Shown one piece after another: positions 51,405 to 64,000 of a stretch of 64,000 nt of DNA (its first letter is position 1; every line of letters begins with the position of its first letter). The position numbers and the translations under genes were made by a program. Below the pieces are notes generated by a model. It worked only from the letters and a program-made list of their open reading frames with translations. It did not search any database and was not told where the DNA came from. The DNA is from Camarhynchus parvulus. Its lineage: Eukaryota; Chordata; Aves; Passeriformes; Thraupidae. The DNA is taken from positions 45,853,376 to 45,917,375 of the forward strand of contig NC_044601.1 in the NCBI RefSeq assembly GCF_901933205.1, written 5' to 3'.

Positions 51405-51560
51405 ACCTTCTTACCGGAGCGCTCACGCAGTACCGGAACCGACCCTCCTACTGCTGCTCGGGCCGCCTCCAGCGCCCCGCCCGGCCCGGCGCTCCCTGCC
51501 CCGCGCAGCGCCGCCCGCTGCGCTCCCGCGGAGTCGCACAGTGCCGCCCTTTCCTCCTTC
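51405..51560 (-). other. GCNT4: Candidate GCNT4 5' UTR exon with splice donor
   Basis: On the minus strand gctccg is followed by gtaagaagg, with the GT at 51413-51414, a near-consensus donor. A second good donor (ggctg then gtaagcgg) has its GT at 51304-51305. Either would join to the acceptor at 36995. The transcription start is not visible, so the right end is arbitrary. Confidence 0.45.
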
Positions 51561-52205
51561 TCCTCCCAAACTCCGCCGCCACGGCCAAGCATCCAAATTT
51601 GCGCCTACAGCGAAGCCGCTGGGAGCAGGGCGGGAGCTGCTGCCGCCCCAGCACGCCGCTCCGCCAAGTTAGGGCTCAGCTCTTCGCGGACCGGCACGTC
51701 TCGCTGCTGCTGTCCCGGGACGTGCCCGCCGGTCGCGCTCTCACCCGAGCGGATCGCGGCCGTCCCGGGCCGGCGCCCTGCTCGGCTCGAAGGGGCGCTC
51801 TTGTGTGCGCGGGGCGTGTGATGGGTGTGCGGCACAGCATTTTCCTCCATGACGTGAAGGAAAAAAGAAGGGCAGCCGCCCGCCCCGAAACCTGGCAGGC
51901 AGGAGTGGGAGGTGACGGTGAGGTCCCCGCCAGCACCTGGGAGCGGGAGGAACCCGCCGCCTCCACGCCGCCCCTCCGGCGAACGCGGCACTGACCTCCC
52001 CACGACTCTCCCTCGGGGGCGGAGCGGCCGAGGAGCTTCCCAAACACTACAGCCGGCTCGACCGGGCGGCAAGACAGGGCTGGGGCTGGGCTGGGGACGA
52101 GTCCCCGGCCCAGGCTCCTTGTCCTCTTCTCGGCTGCCCCGGGAGGGCACAGCTGTGAAGAGGGAGGGGCTGCTGCGGTCCCGGGGCGGGTGGGCATGAG
52201 GCGCG

Positions 52206-52290
52206 GCAATAGCTGCAGCTCTGAGCTAATAAGCTGCACCCTGGTATTAAGCCTCTGCTTTATAGCAGGTTGGCTGGGGACGTTATGTTA
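52206..52290. repeat. Dispersed copy B of a segment shared with 47951-48023
   Basis: See copy A. This copy sits at the right edge of the CpG island. The extra 18 bases (ctgcaccctggtattaag) end in a repeat of the preceding taataag-like motif, suggesting a local duplication in this copy or a deletion in the other. Confidence 0.75.
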
Positions 52291-55218
52291 TTTTCATTTA
52301 GCAGTGAAATAACCTGCCGCTGCACTGGAATACTGCAGCTCCCCAACCACTTCCAGGATAAGGCCGGTGTTTCAAGGTCAGGCCGAGCTGTTGCCTCTGT
52401 TCGCAGAGAGCCTCGGGCCCTTGGTGCGCCGGCTCGGTGAGAAATGTGGAAGACGACACAGCACCGGAGAGCATCCGTCTGCTGCGTTAGCGCTGACCCT
52501 GCAGCTGGGCACCGCTGTGACAGCTCAGCTTAAGGCTGGTAATTGCATAAGCCACTGTGACCAAGTTATATGCAACTGGGTGTTGGAGCTCTCACCACAG
52601 AAATGCGTAAGTGAAATTGAAAGGCCACAGATGCTGGAAAACTCACCTGTGGATTACTCTGCAACACCAGCACTGGTCTAAGTGGTAAAACCTCCTGCCA
52701 CAGACAAAGCCAAAGCTTTGTTTTAATAAAAGCAAACACTCCAACAAAAACCCCACATCTATAAAAACACAGAGATACACACATCACATAAAAAGTTATT
52801 TGAATCCTGTTCCGAAGTCCCATTCCTTAGAAATGTTTTACTCCCTTCCTGTGTCATGTTTTTGTTGATATGGCCAGTAACTTAGCACTTCAAATCTCAG
52901 ATCACTCACATCATTTCCTACCAAACTAGTTAACTAATAACTGGTGATAAGAATAAAGGGCCCTACAAGTCTCATGTAGGCAGTTGCTTGATCTATTGAT
53001 TTGAACAGAGTATTTTCCTCCAGTTTGGTATTAAGGTTTGAAGACCAGAAAAAAAGTCTTTGTGTCATCATGACAAAACACTTGCCAACTGCAACTGCTT
53101 CAAGAATTTATCCAAACTTCTATGGCAACATTATTCATCCCTCTCCCTCCCCCTTAGCTGCATTTCCACCATCAAAAACCCAAGCAGTATTGCCTTAGAG
53201 TACTGTAAATACCTTTCACAAGCTGGCTTTCATTACCATCATTCTCTTCCCTGACCTGCTCTGCTTTGCTTGGCAAGAAGGTGCAATGTTTTGTGTTGAT
53301 CCTCTGCTTAGAACGACTTTAGCTCTCTCTGCACCTGCCTTTACTTTTTTCCTCTTCTCCATGTGTTTCCCTTGCTTACAGAGCTTCATGACCTCTGACC
53401 TGTTACTCACGAGGTCACACTGGTTCCTGCTGGCCTTAAAATTGATGGATCTTGTGTTATATTGTCTGCCTCCCAGCTGCTTATCTTCCTCTTCACTCAT
53501 TCTTTTGTTTTGAATCTTGCATTCTTCCTTACTGGTATTAATCTCTCCACCAATTTTTTTTAATTCCATGTCAGCAATAACTAAATATATAATTATGTGG
53601 AAATATGAATCTGAATTTTTGGCTTTTTGCATCACCTTTTTATCCTTTTATTCCCCATGTGAATATTAACATCAGTCAGAATGCCAGGAGTTTTGTCTTA
53701 CTATTTGCATTTTACATTCTTTTTTACTTTAGCCTGCACCACATGAAGTAAGTGCTAATTCACAGCCTAAGAGTGGAGAAGAGCTCTACTAAATAAAAGA
53801 ACTGAATTGTGAAAGCAGCAGAAGGGGCTGGGAGAGGGACCTGCCACTTGTGAGTAGAAGCCTTGTTACTCTGCTGCAGTTAACATCACTAACAGCTGCC
53901 CATCTTTGACCAGTGACAACCAATGATATTTTTATGCAAAGGTACACTTAAAAAGCATAAATTTAAACTGAGAAAACATGATGGTTTAAGTTTTTTCTCT
54001 CTTCATGGATCTTTACATTAAAATCAAAGGACTCCAGCAGGGAAATTAGAGAATATTCACCGTTTTAAGATTTGGGGAGCAGAATCCTACATTTGTTAGT
54101 CATATTAAGCCATATGTTATCAAGCTAATGCCTTTCTCAAGATGCTTATATACAACTGAAAAACTGAAAAAAGCCTCAGTGGTAGATTAGTTTTACATAC
54201 AGCATCTGTAAGAGACAGTGGTTTTCATGTATCACTTTGCATTTTTACCTCTTTGCTCAGCTTGCTCATTCAGTCTTCTGTCACTGTATCTTAGGATTGC
54301 CTTAGGTCATGTAATCACATTAATATAATAGACCAAAATAGTGCTGTCAAATTCTCCTGGGTTTTGTACATTAATTTTATTAGACATCTTGCAACAAAGA
54401 AAAAATGTCAAACAAACATGTAATTCAGAGGTCATTTTAATAGTCAAATACCTTTTACTTTTCAGTGAAAGCGCAGTATTTGAATGAGCACTTCCTTTGA
54501 AACAATAGGCCTTTAGGTTTGTTTTGCTGCTGCCGTTGTGAGAACACTCCATTTTCTTTCTTTGTGAAACTGACTTTACAAAATACCTGTCACTCAGCAG
54601 CTTTTACCTTTTCTGACTTCCAGGCCACTGGCATTTCTTTATTCTTTACAGCCCATCAGGCTACGGCTGCTCATGCATCCTACGGCATAGTACTAGCTCT
54701 CTGCACATCAGACCCCTCTTACTTCCCTAAACCAACTTCTGTTTAAGACACTAATCAGATCTTTGCAGAAAAGCTCTTCACACTCCAAAATACCTTGCTG
54801 ACATTACGTATTAACAGGAGTTACTTCCCATCCTATTCACTGGAGTTAGCAGTAGCAGGTGCTATTATTCCATCTCTTCTTATAATCCAAAGAATGAAAG
54901 AGCAAGAATATCACTTGAATGCAGATAACTCTCTTAACAATCAAAACTGTCACAAATATGCTGCTAAAGCAGATTCAAATATTGTAAAATTAAAACAAAA
55001 GAAATCCCTCAGAGATTGGGATGAATATCTGAGATGCTGTTACTTGGAAAAATTCGTGTTCCACAAACAGGCTAATTGCATTTCCTGTCATATGCCAGCG
55101 CATTTTCTGCCTATCAGAGAGATTTGGCTGGAACATGAATGGAATTTTCCTGAGCACTTCCAACGGCTAAGATTCTTCTTTTAATCTCTCTGACCACTTG
55201 TTCCCCTTCTCAAATGTT

Positions 55219-55254
<36 letters not shown>

Positions 55255-55260
55255 TATACC
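55219..55260. repeat. (TA)13 microsatellite with CA interruption
   Basis: Thirteen perfect ta units are followed by cacaca and another short ta run. It is likely length-polymorphic. Confidence 0.9.
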
Positions 55261-56812
55261 ACATAAAGCAAAGCTTTATGATGATGATTTCCAAGGCTGC
55301 TCATCTTGATTTTTTGCCTAACCTAACAATTTATGTTACTACACAAACATGCACTACCATATCTGATAGCACATGCTCAGCCACAGCAGTTCCAGGTTTA
55401 GGTGTAAGTGACTGTGAGTGCTGATGCCTGTCTGTTTCTGTCCTGTCCCATCAAGCACGGGCAGTTACCTTAATCTGAAATTAAAACTTAATTTTAAAAA
55501 GTTCAACTTGAAAAATCCAACTTAAAAGTAATCAACCTGGAATATAATTCACAATGAGCATCAGTGTGTAAATCCTATCTATTTCCCCATTTCTTAGCCT
55601 TGCAGTGCAAGAGTAAATATTACTTAGTTCTATACAGTTATCTTTGCCTGCTACTAAGTACTTCCCTGTTCCTCACTTACCCAAACAAATTTTCCATCAT
55701 CCCAAGTGCTGGACAAATGATTTATCAAAATGACAGCAGCAAAGTACTTAGTTTGAAAAGCTCAAAATGTTTACTTTTAAGTGATGGCAAAGAAAAATGC
55801 ATTAGCATGCAATAAGTCTTTAGAATCCAAAATCTTTGCATTCTTTGTAGAAATTCCAGTGCTTTTCCATTGCAGAGCATGGTAGAAACTCCTCTTTATG
55901 TGCCATTACTATCTCATGGAATTGAAGAAAATGTGTCAGGCTTTCCACTGAGTTGAACTGGACAGAAGAGCCTGTTGAAAATGAATGCAAATGATTAATG
56001 GAAAACAGTCACTGGCACTATTACCTAAAAAGGTATTTGCAGTTTGTCAGAACCTTGCAAGTCTTAGTGATCCCTAAGAATCTGTAATGTGCCCTAGGAA
56101 TCTTGTGGGGTCAGACTTATGACATCTCACCAGTATGTCTCACTCAGACCCAGTCCTCAATGAGACAAGGGCCACACTACACCTCCTGGTGCCCAGCCTA
56201 GGAAGCCAGCCATCCCAGACATCTTCAATTATATAATAGGAAAATGCAGTTGTTCTTCAGTACTGCTTGGATTTCATGTAGTATATCTACAAAGAGGCAT
56301 GTTCATTGTACTTTCCCAAAATAAGGAATCTCTCACAGAGAATGCCCATCCTGAAACAACTTTATGAAAAGATATAAAGTGTAGACATGTACAGAAGAAA
56401 TTGCAGGACTGAACTATAAATATTTTCAATATTTGAGTGTCTGCTGGACTGAATTAACTATTGCAATGCATAAATTTAAAGCACTTTTGTCAGTACAGGA
56501 GAAGGTGAACCTTTCTCACTGTTAAAAAACACTAACAAAGTAACATTGTAAAGATCCACCAGTGAGAAATAAAAGACACTGATCCATAACAACACAGATT
56601 CCAAAATGCACTCGGAACTTCAGATCTCAGAGTTACTTGCTTTCATACATCTTTCATCCCCACTTTCTCCCTTCAGTACCCTTGCACAAAGTAACACAGT
56701 TTCTGAGCTGCCACAACCAGCCCAACAGAGAAAACAGCCAGTGAGGGCACAACTGTTACACACAGCAGATGGGGTAAAGAGAGAGAACTCTCATGGAAGT
56801 GGAGATGGTTTC

Positions 56813-56880
56813 TGTTTAAAAAAAAAAGAAAAAACAAACAAAAACCAACAACAAAACCAAAACAACAAACTGCAACAAAA
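56813..56880. repeat. A-rich (CAAAA)-like low-complexity tract
   Basis: Runs of a interrupted by c at intervals of 2-5 bases. It could be a decayed poly(A) tail of a retroposed copy, but no parent sequence is recognised to its left. Confidence 0.7.
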
Positions 56881-59800
56881 TACTGTGTCCAAACAGCATT
56901 CAAGCATCCTCAAGAAGCAAACCAGGATCCTTATTTCAGGATTATTAGATCAGTCAAGATAAATCCTTGTCAAGAGGCAGAGAAAACATATTTGGAGTGA
57001 CATCAGTTGGCCAGTTAGCTTGTACTTATTACCAGGCTATCATATGCCATCCCAAGAGTATTTCTTTGTTACTGCCACTTTTCATTTCTGTCATCTACAG
57101 CAATTCAAAGAAGCAAAATAAACTCACTGAATGGACAACATCAGTGGTGCCAGTGCTAAAACAAACAGCACTATATGCAGGTGTTAGACCTTTTAATTCC
57201 ATGTCTTGGTGCCATTTCCTGAGTTCCAGGAGCACACCACCCAAAGCCAGCCAAGTAGCAAGTTGCTACTAGAAAGAGAGGTTGGTGTTCAGAGGTGCAA
57301 ATAGAGTCTTGTGTGTCTTACAAGCTCAGTGCATGTTCAGTACACATAACACAGTACATAATGGAACAAAATGTATGATCTGATATCTGGAATATATTTA
57401 AGTATCACTGACTGCAACAAAGATGGGCAGGCTGCACACTAGACCTATGCGGAAAGTTACATCACAACACTCCTCACACTTAAGAAGCAGCAGTCAGTCA
57501 CACCAGAAGACCAACTTACATACTCCTTTAGAAGTGATGTTGTAAAGGTACAAGGAATGCTTGGATAAAAAAATCACAAAATAGTTTTAAAGACAACTTC
57601 AGGTAAAAATGATCTTAAAGTATGCCTGGGATTTTTTTAAAGAAAATAAACTGGCAGAAACTGAGATGAAACATTTTCATTAATGCTGAGTATACAATGG
57701 CATGATAGGCATAACTTCAACCTGCTCTAGTTGAAAAAATGCTCTTTTTTTGTTCTGAAATGTCCACATTTTGTATGTAAGTAGAAGGAAAATTCTTAGC
57801 AAAGCCTGCAACTAATTTAAGATCCTGTACTGATAGATCATAATTAGAGAAAAGATGCTATTTTCTTACTTTGGAAAGGCTCTTCTCTGTACTGCAATGA
57901 TTTAACTTATGGACTAAAAACTCTCAACTCAAATGTGAATTCTAAGAGAGATAAGACCAAATACATATATTGAAGTCACCTTTTGGAGCAGCACATAACA
58001 GCTTTCTTTGTTGATTTCTTTGTGTCAAAATTATGTTTTACCTACTGGATTAACATTTTGTCGATTAAACATCACTATTCCACCATAAAGTACTTTACCT
58101 AAGTGAACCATTAACATATCTAATCTCTATATTCTCCACTTCTCAGTAATTTTAGATAACAGTCAACATCTAGCAAAAGCACAGTAATTTATACATCCTA
58201 AAGTGCCTTTCTCAGTTCTGACACCAGTGTTTGATAAAAAAGTTTCTATATCCACAGACAGTAATTTTCCCAAGTAGGTGTGAATCAGTATTTTGGTTCC
58301 CATGTTTCTTCCTCTGACACCAATGATTTCTTTTCCTTTGCATTTTTCTTTCTCAAGTCTTTCTCCCCTTTCTCTCTCCCTTTGCTACTATATTTAATCT
58401 TCTGATACCCACTTTGATGTTTTCTTCTTGTACTTTGCTGACTTTAATCCTCTTAAAAAAGACTAGCAGTTTAGAGGTTGTAAGCAGCCAAGAAAGGTTC
58501 CTATACTGTTATCCAAAACTCAGTGCCTCAGGTACAGAAGCAAACTTAGTAAATTTAGACACACAAGTAGGGCCTTTCTCTGCTTTTCCACCTTTGCTGT
58601 CCTATTCTGTCAGTCTTCTATCATCTTCAGGAACAGCAAGATAAAGTATCAATATCAGAATGAGAGTTTTTTTTCCATAAATATGGGGAAAACACATGTT
58701 GTCTCTTGACAGCTTTACCATCCCGCTTATCAATATCCCTTCTGTCTTTGAAGGCATCCATTTTAATCTTATAGTTTTGAAATCACTCTAAATATTTTCA
58801 ACTTGTGTTTCCATTTTGTTACATCTCTAGCAGTCCTTGTCTGTTGTGGCTGCTATGAATCTGAAAATTGTACTTAAGGAGAATTTCCATTAATGGAAAC
58901 TACACAAATGTCAGACTATAATCTCCAGTTGCATAAGCGTTAGTCAGTGAAGACAAAATTGTCACTTCAGTGCAGAGTCACCATTTTCTGATCATTCAAA
59001 TAGCTCCTGAAAGATCAGGCCTTAAAAATCCCACTAGTATCTACCTTATTTTTCCCAAGCAAGAAAGTATGGGAAGTATCCAAAAACTGGGTTATGTATT
59101 TTACAATTATCTTACTGGTGTAAATTATCTGTAAAATAATTTAAATGCTCTTGCAGTTTAGGCAACATAAATTTGAGTAAATTTACAAGCATCAGTAAAT
59201 CCAGTTTAAATGCTTCTATAAAACAAGTAATGATGATTATCAGATCTGAGGGAAAGATGAACTGATTTGCAGTATCTGGCAAAGCCACAGGAGACTTTAT
59301 TCTTCTGAGACTCAAAAGGATCTGGTTCAGCACAACTAGCCTAGACACAGGCTACAAATGCATAAACAAAGAGAAGATCTAAGAACAACACACTTAAAGG
59401 TGACAGCATTTGATCTAAACTGCCACAGCAGAATATTAATAGAACAAAAATCTGTCTTAAGTGCTTTCAAGTTTCTTGGGCCTTATCCACACTCCCCTCA
59501 AGAACTTAGAAAAGATCAGTCACAACCCAAGGGTTCCAACAGGCATTGTCTATTCAGACCAAGTAAGGCCTCAGAAATGACAGCCAGCAGTTCATATAAA
59601 CAACATTTTTGGGCCTTCTGAATCTTTAAATAAAGGCTGCTACTGGACTGAGGCACAATAATTCTGCCCATGCTAGTGATAATTTTGAAAATAACTTTTC
59701 TTTTGGATTAAGTGTTCCTATTACACTGAACCTGGACACTAGAACCTGGATTAACAACTGAAATTTAATAACTAAGCTGAAAAGTTCACCAGGGCAGTTC

Positions 59801-60769
59801 AACATGGTACTGGTTCATTATATTCTACTACAATTATTAAGGAAGAAGAAGAAATCTCAGTTAGAGGAATATGAGCTTTTGTCTAGTTTAGACCAAAACT
59901 AAAGCTTTCCTATGCCTTATTTCCTTTTAACCCAGACACATGGCCCGGTACATATAGCTCTTTCTCTCTCCTAAGATTGGAATATATCAGTGGTTTCGGT
60001 TACAGACACATCAAGAGCTTATTTCACTTAATATTTTCCTGAGACTTGACTGAAAGCAAGTAACTGCCTTTTGTGTTCTTCAGGTTTTTAAAAATTGGTA
60101 TTCATGATCTATCAAATGGAAAGAAAAGCTGGTCAATACCTGGTATTTTGGAAAAAGAGATGTGTGTGGACAGATTGCCATTGTAAGGCCAGAACTATAT
60201 CCTACAAAACACAATGTTTTCCCAGTAATTTAATTTTTTTTTCCTCTTAATGCATTCACTTTTTTCAGGTCTCCCCAGAGTTCTTGATTCACTTCACACG
60301 ATATAGATATCAATTCTTTTTTTCTCTTATAAATGCTGGAGTCCACAGTCTCTGTCCTTACAAATCAATCAGTAAGGAGACATCTTCTTCTAATGAACAG
60401 ATCAATCAAATCAGTCAGACATCTAAAGTTAAAGTGGTGTCCACCCACTACAAGATACAGGCTAGCAGGAATTTTGACTAACTGCATTGTGATCCTTTGT
60501 GTTCATCTCCACCCCAATGCTGAAAGTACCTTTTCCCCAAGAATTAATCCAGTGGCCTAAATCATGCACACTGCATTTTCTGCATTGATAATTACAGAAA
60601 AAAAATCAAAGGTTATTTATAGCATCATATTAATAAATAAATAATTTCAGTTTGGAAGCTCCTTAATGGACTACAATGACCAGGTCATTCATAGAACAGC
60701 TATAACAGTATCAGAAGGACATAGAGCACCTCCTGATTGTACCTTAGCTTATGGTTTCTTTCTGCACAT

Positions 60770-60795
60770 ATCATCCATGACTCATCATGGATGAT
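60770..60795. repeat. Perfect 11-bp palindrome containing an AP-1-type site
   Basis: The arms atcatccatga (60770-60780) and tcatggatgat (60785-60795) flank the four bases ctca. The centre reads tgactca (60778-60784), the consensus bound by AP-1 (Jun/Fos) factors. Whether it is used is unknown. Confidence 0.6.
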
Positions 60796-63139
60796 CTATA
60801 GGTTCAGTTCGCTATCTGCCTATAACTGAAATCTGTATAGCAGTAATGTGGAATTTAATTCACACTTTCACAACTCATTATTTTATTCCATTCTTTCTAG
60901 ATAAAATTGTGTATTTGGGGAAGAAACATTTCTTTCTCCACTCAATAAAGGACAGTATTCCTTAGAAGTTCAAGGTCTGTTTATGTATCCAGTAATACTG
61001 GCATAAGCAATGTCATAAAGCAGAAAAAATATTAGGTGTTTAGAATGATTCTTCTTTCTAACTGCTCCATAACAGTGGCCTTTTTTGTTGCACTGTGTCT
61101 GCATAGTAAAAGGAACTTGCAGGTATGATTAGAAACTAAGTTTTCATGCCTTTTATTCTAAAGCATCAGTGTCAATGTTTATGCTGAATTCTTAAATTAG
61201 GTTTCATATGGTAGAAAGTATTATTCCCAAAAATGAACCCAAAGATGTTATGCTTTTTCAAGACACACAGTTAACAGTTCATCTGTTTCTAAATGTCTGA
61301 AAAATGTACAACAGAAATGCTGCTTTACAGGCTTCTTGAGAGCATTACCCAGATAAGTGATACGAATATATTATTTTCCATTAACCTTCTGCCTACATCA
61401 TGTTCTTATATAGTAACTGTTTTTTCCCTACATATCCTGGGATATATGGCTGTTACACAGTTACAAATGCTTATTATGTGACATATACTGAATTATTATT
61501 TTTCAGGTACCTTGGATTGGTGCCTGAAAGACATTGTTACATTATTCATTTAACCATGTATCAAAGTAAAGTCTGCCAATGTATTGTAGAAATCCAGCAA
61601 TGTTTCAATAGTCCCTCAGGGACACAAAATGACAATTTACATCTTAGTAGCTCTTTTTTGCTATAGATGTTAAAATGATTTTATCCCCAAAAGGTGAGAG
61701 AAGTATAATTGACATACATACCAACACTGAGAACTATGCACATCCTTCCATAAAAGAATCTATCTTCAAGACTGAATTTATAAATAAATAAAATAAAATA
61801 ACTACTTCTAAAATAAAACAGAATGGCTGGTTCCATTTCTCTTATTAAAAAATATTTTCTATTAAAAAATATGTATACATAGCTGTCCAGAGGACCTTTC
61901 AGTTTCTCAATTAAGTCCATCACTGTATTTAAATAGCAACATTAATGATTTTGAACTCAACATCAACAAAATCATATACTAGTATCCATTCTTAAAAGAC
62001 CCAAAGATTGATTTAAAAATAATTGGAAGAGACTATTTCTTGGTATGACTAGGAGGGTGTAGGTTTCCAGCATACGATTCTTTCTTTAACCTATTATGTT
62101 ATTGTTGTAGACTTGATTATATAATGATTCACTTGTATACTCATTTGAAATGAAAATGGTTCTCTAAAATTATTTCTAACCATTTTAGAAAACCTGAAAT
62201 TAATGTCCAAGATAGTGTATAAAAAGTTCCAGCTCCAAACTTGGGTAATTAAAACCAGAACACTTCAAAATTCTTGCAGTTTATAGCAGACTGAAATGCA
62301 GGTTGGAAGAAACAGAAGACAAGTTATAAATCAAGTTTCAGTTCAGGTCAGAACAGCCCTTTGAAAAACCAACAGCTCCTGTTTTTCATGCACTGGTGAA
62401 ATCTACAGCGGCTATTTTTTGAGTTTTATGTACAACCTCAGAACAACTTCTAGAGCCTTCTCCTACACTATTATCACATGGTGATTGAAGGACTGAATTG
62501 TTTTGTTTAAAAGCTTTGTTGTAACTTTATTAAAAGTGATTCCTGAAAAAAACACCAACCAGATAAAAAAGTGATAAAATTTGAACACTTCCCAAGATAA
62601 AATCATCAGGTAATGTCCTAAATATTTTCACCTCATATTACCAATGTGATGTCAAAAGAGTCTGTCTTGTTTGTCTAAAGCAAAGCAGCAAGCAGAAGCC
62701 AGTGCCTCTTGAATGCTGATGTGTCTCACACTGCCTTGCATTTATTACTTTCATAAGACAAGAAAAGATGTGTTCCAGGAAGATAATCTACAAACAGTTC
62801 GGTTTGTCTCAGTCTTCTCTCAGTCTCCACAGGACCACCAAAGCAGACGAAAATGCTATAGTGCACCGGATTAAGTAAGAAGATGGGTCTGTTATCAAAG
62901 GATTCTTTTACCACTTGTTTCACAAAGTAAAAAGGCCAGAAAGCCAATGTTCAGAGCACTCAGCTAGGAGTCAGTTTTAAGTAGTCTGGCTGGACTTCTT
63001 AGAAGAACATAGTTTCTGTATCAAAAAAAGGGGCAAAAGTTTTAACAAGCAAGTTTCCAACTGGGGGAAAATTCATCCTGAGCATGGTTAGGCATAGGTA
63101 TACCCATCCTTGAAAATATGCAGAATTTGCCTGGACAAG

Positions 63140-63252
63140 GCAAATTTATCTAATTTGGAAATTGGTCTTACTTTGAACAGGAAGTTGGACTGAATACTTC
63201 CAAAGGTCCAATTGAACCTATGTTAGCCATGGATTCTATGCAATCACAGAAA
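63140..63252 (+). mobile_element. Decayed CR1 3' end, plus strand
   Basis: The phrases 'aggaagttggactgaatacttccaaaggtcc' (broken up), then 'ccatggattctatgcaatc', fit the plus-strand CR1 terminus with its attctatg-type end repeat. It is the only CR1 piece in this orientation. Confidence 0.65.
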
Positions 63253-64000
63253 CATTTGGTTTCATCTGAGGTAATTTTCCAATGTCAGAAAAATCTGGCT
63301 TACAGGTAAGAAATACAGACATGAGATACTTAGAATTGGTTTCCATGGCATGCAGTCCCTGATAGCTGTTTCTTCCCCTACCCCCCACTGCCTACCCACA
63401 ATTTTTGTCCCTCTGAAAAGTGATTTTTGTTTAGCTCTTGCTAGCCACATAGCTCAAGTCTGAATCAATCATGTGACATTTTACTTCCTACCTTGCTGAC
63501 AGTCAAATAACAGCAGGTAGAGGATTTTGGAAAGCAAGATGAAGGAAGTCTATACCACAGCCAAGGTATGCAGTTACTGGAAAATACTTCTTTGTAAATT
63601 CTGCAGACAGAACTGCGCACTTCTTTGTAAAGCATGTAAGCACATAAAGCAAATGCCTAGAACTTTACAGTACTGAAAAGTACTTTCAAGTATTTTGTCC
63701 GTAAGCCATAAAGAAGAGAGAACAGTGTAATAGTTGCACCTTGAAATCTCCCCAAGATTGAAAAATATTATGGATAGACATTTTTGTCTATAATCTCACT
63801 TTTCTTTCCAAGTACAAAACACAAAGAATATATAGTTCATCTCCCTGTCTTTTAGAGTCACATAAATGGGGACGTAGCGTAGTTGATGAATATTCTACTA
63901 TAGGTAAGGAAGAAAAAATATATATGAGATGTCAGGATTTTGGTTTTTGTTTGTATATTGTTTGTTCACTGGGGGTTTTTAAATATTTCAAGTACTTCTC
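63253..64000. other. Non-coding end of window
   Basis: AT-rich sequence. A short ATG-led stretch near 63539 is followed by a gtatgc donor-like site but has no supporting exon features. Nothing else is recognised. Confidence 0.5.

Larger units (their letters stand above)
51290..52480. promoter_or_regulatory. CpG island, probable GCNT4 promoter
   Basis: GC content jumps abruptly from AT-rich surroundings, with dense CpG (e.g. ccggcccggcgctccc, gcggccgtcccgggccgg). Unmethylated islands of this kind mark vertebrate promoters. GCNT4, on the minus strand, lies about 14 kb to the left and needs an upstream untranslated exon, so this is the natural candidate. A plus-strand donor-like site (ctcggtgagaaat, near 52433) leaves open a divergent transcript. 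The long frames inside, up to 187 codons, reflect lack of stop codons in GC-rich DNA and are not genes. Confidence 0.8.
52481..63139. other. Gene-free upstream flank
   Basis: About 10.7 kb of AT-rich DNA. It contains a (TA)13 tract at 55219-55244, an A/C-rich low-complexity stretch at about 56813-56880 and a palindromic site at 60770-60795. No exon with recognisable coding content was found. Confidence 0.55.

Noticed and set aside
51676..52239. Long overlapping frames in the CpG island (up to 187 codons)
   Set aside because: GC-rich DNA lacks stop codons. The products are Arg/Pro/Gly/Ala-rich on both strands and look like no known protein.
62726..62947. 73-codon minus-strand frame that reads somewhat like a real protein
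   Set aside because: No recognisable family and no good acceptor or donor at its edges. It might be a lone exon but cannot be supported.
63539..63571. Short ATG-led stretch followed by a gtatgc donor-like site
   Set aside because: About nine codons with no promoter, homology or downstream exon to support it.
1..64000. tRNA, rRNA, CRISPR arrays or prokaryotic operons
   Set aside because: No cloverleaf with conserved boxes, no regularly spaced repeats and no dense collinear genes were seen. The window is vertebrate nuclear DNA.

Overview
The window looks like vertebrate, and specifically avian, nuclear DNA. It is AT-rich and almost gene-free, and carries several CR1 LINE pieces, bird-type LTR sequences and one CpG island. 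There are no operons, ribosome binding sites or bacterial-type genes. The one host protein-coding gene I can support is GCNT4, a Golgi core-2-type beta-1,6-N-acetylglucosaminyltransferase, with its whole coding region in one exon on the minus strand (35626-36993). GCNT4 lies in human 5q13, a segment that corresponds to the bird Z chromosome, so a Z-linked origin is likely but is inference. The repeat content fits a songbird, but I cannot name the species.

Layout. 1-23616: mostly unique non-coding DNA with simple repeats and one decayed CR1 piece (about 1935-2312). 23617-28836: a compact, young-looking endogenous retrovirus on the minus strand. It has two 691-bp LTRs, a 5-bp target duplication, a primer binding site, a polypurine tract, a protease-reverse transcriptase frame and an RNase H-integrase frame. 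It has no env and hardly any gag, and the pol frame is broken by two frameshifts. 28837-35625: downstream flank of GCNT4, with a solo LTR (about 30619-31491), several hairpin-forming palindromes, a 28-bp tandem duplication and the presumed 3' UTR. 35626-36994: the GCNT4 coding exon, preceded by a clear splice acceptor. 36995-51290: the inferred GCNT4 5' intron, with CR1 pieces at 38528, 39247, 40516 and 43146. About 51290-52480: a CpG island with a good minus-strand splice donor, the best candidate for the GCNT4 promoter and first untranslated exon. 52481-64000: unique non-coding DNA with a (TA)n tract, a palindromic AP-1-like site and a CR1 tail near 63150.

The CpG island, acceptor and coding exon together make a simple model: transcription starts near 51.4 kb on the minus strand, a roughly 14.4-kb intron is removed, and the message ends somewhere below 35.6 kb. 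The most unusual element is the retrovirus. It keeps all the catalytic residues of protease, RT, RNase H and a D,D-35-E integrase, but in place of gag it has a short open frame with a likely membrane segment. A short stretch resembling a gag tail ends in one TAG that lies in frame with protease.
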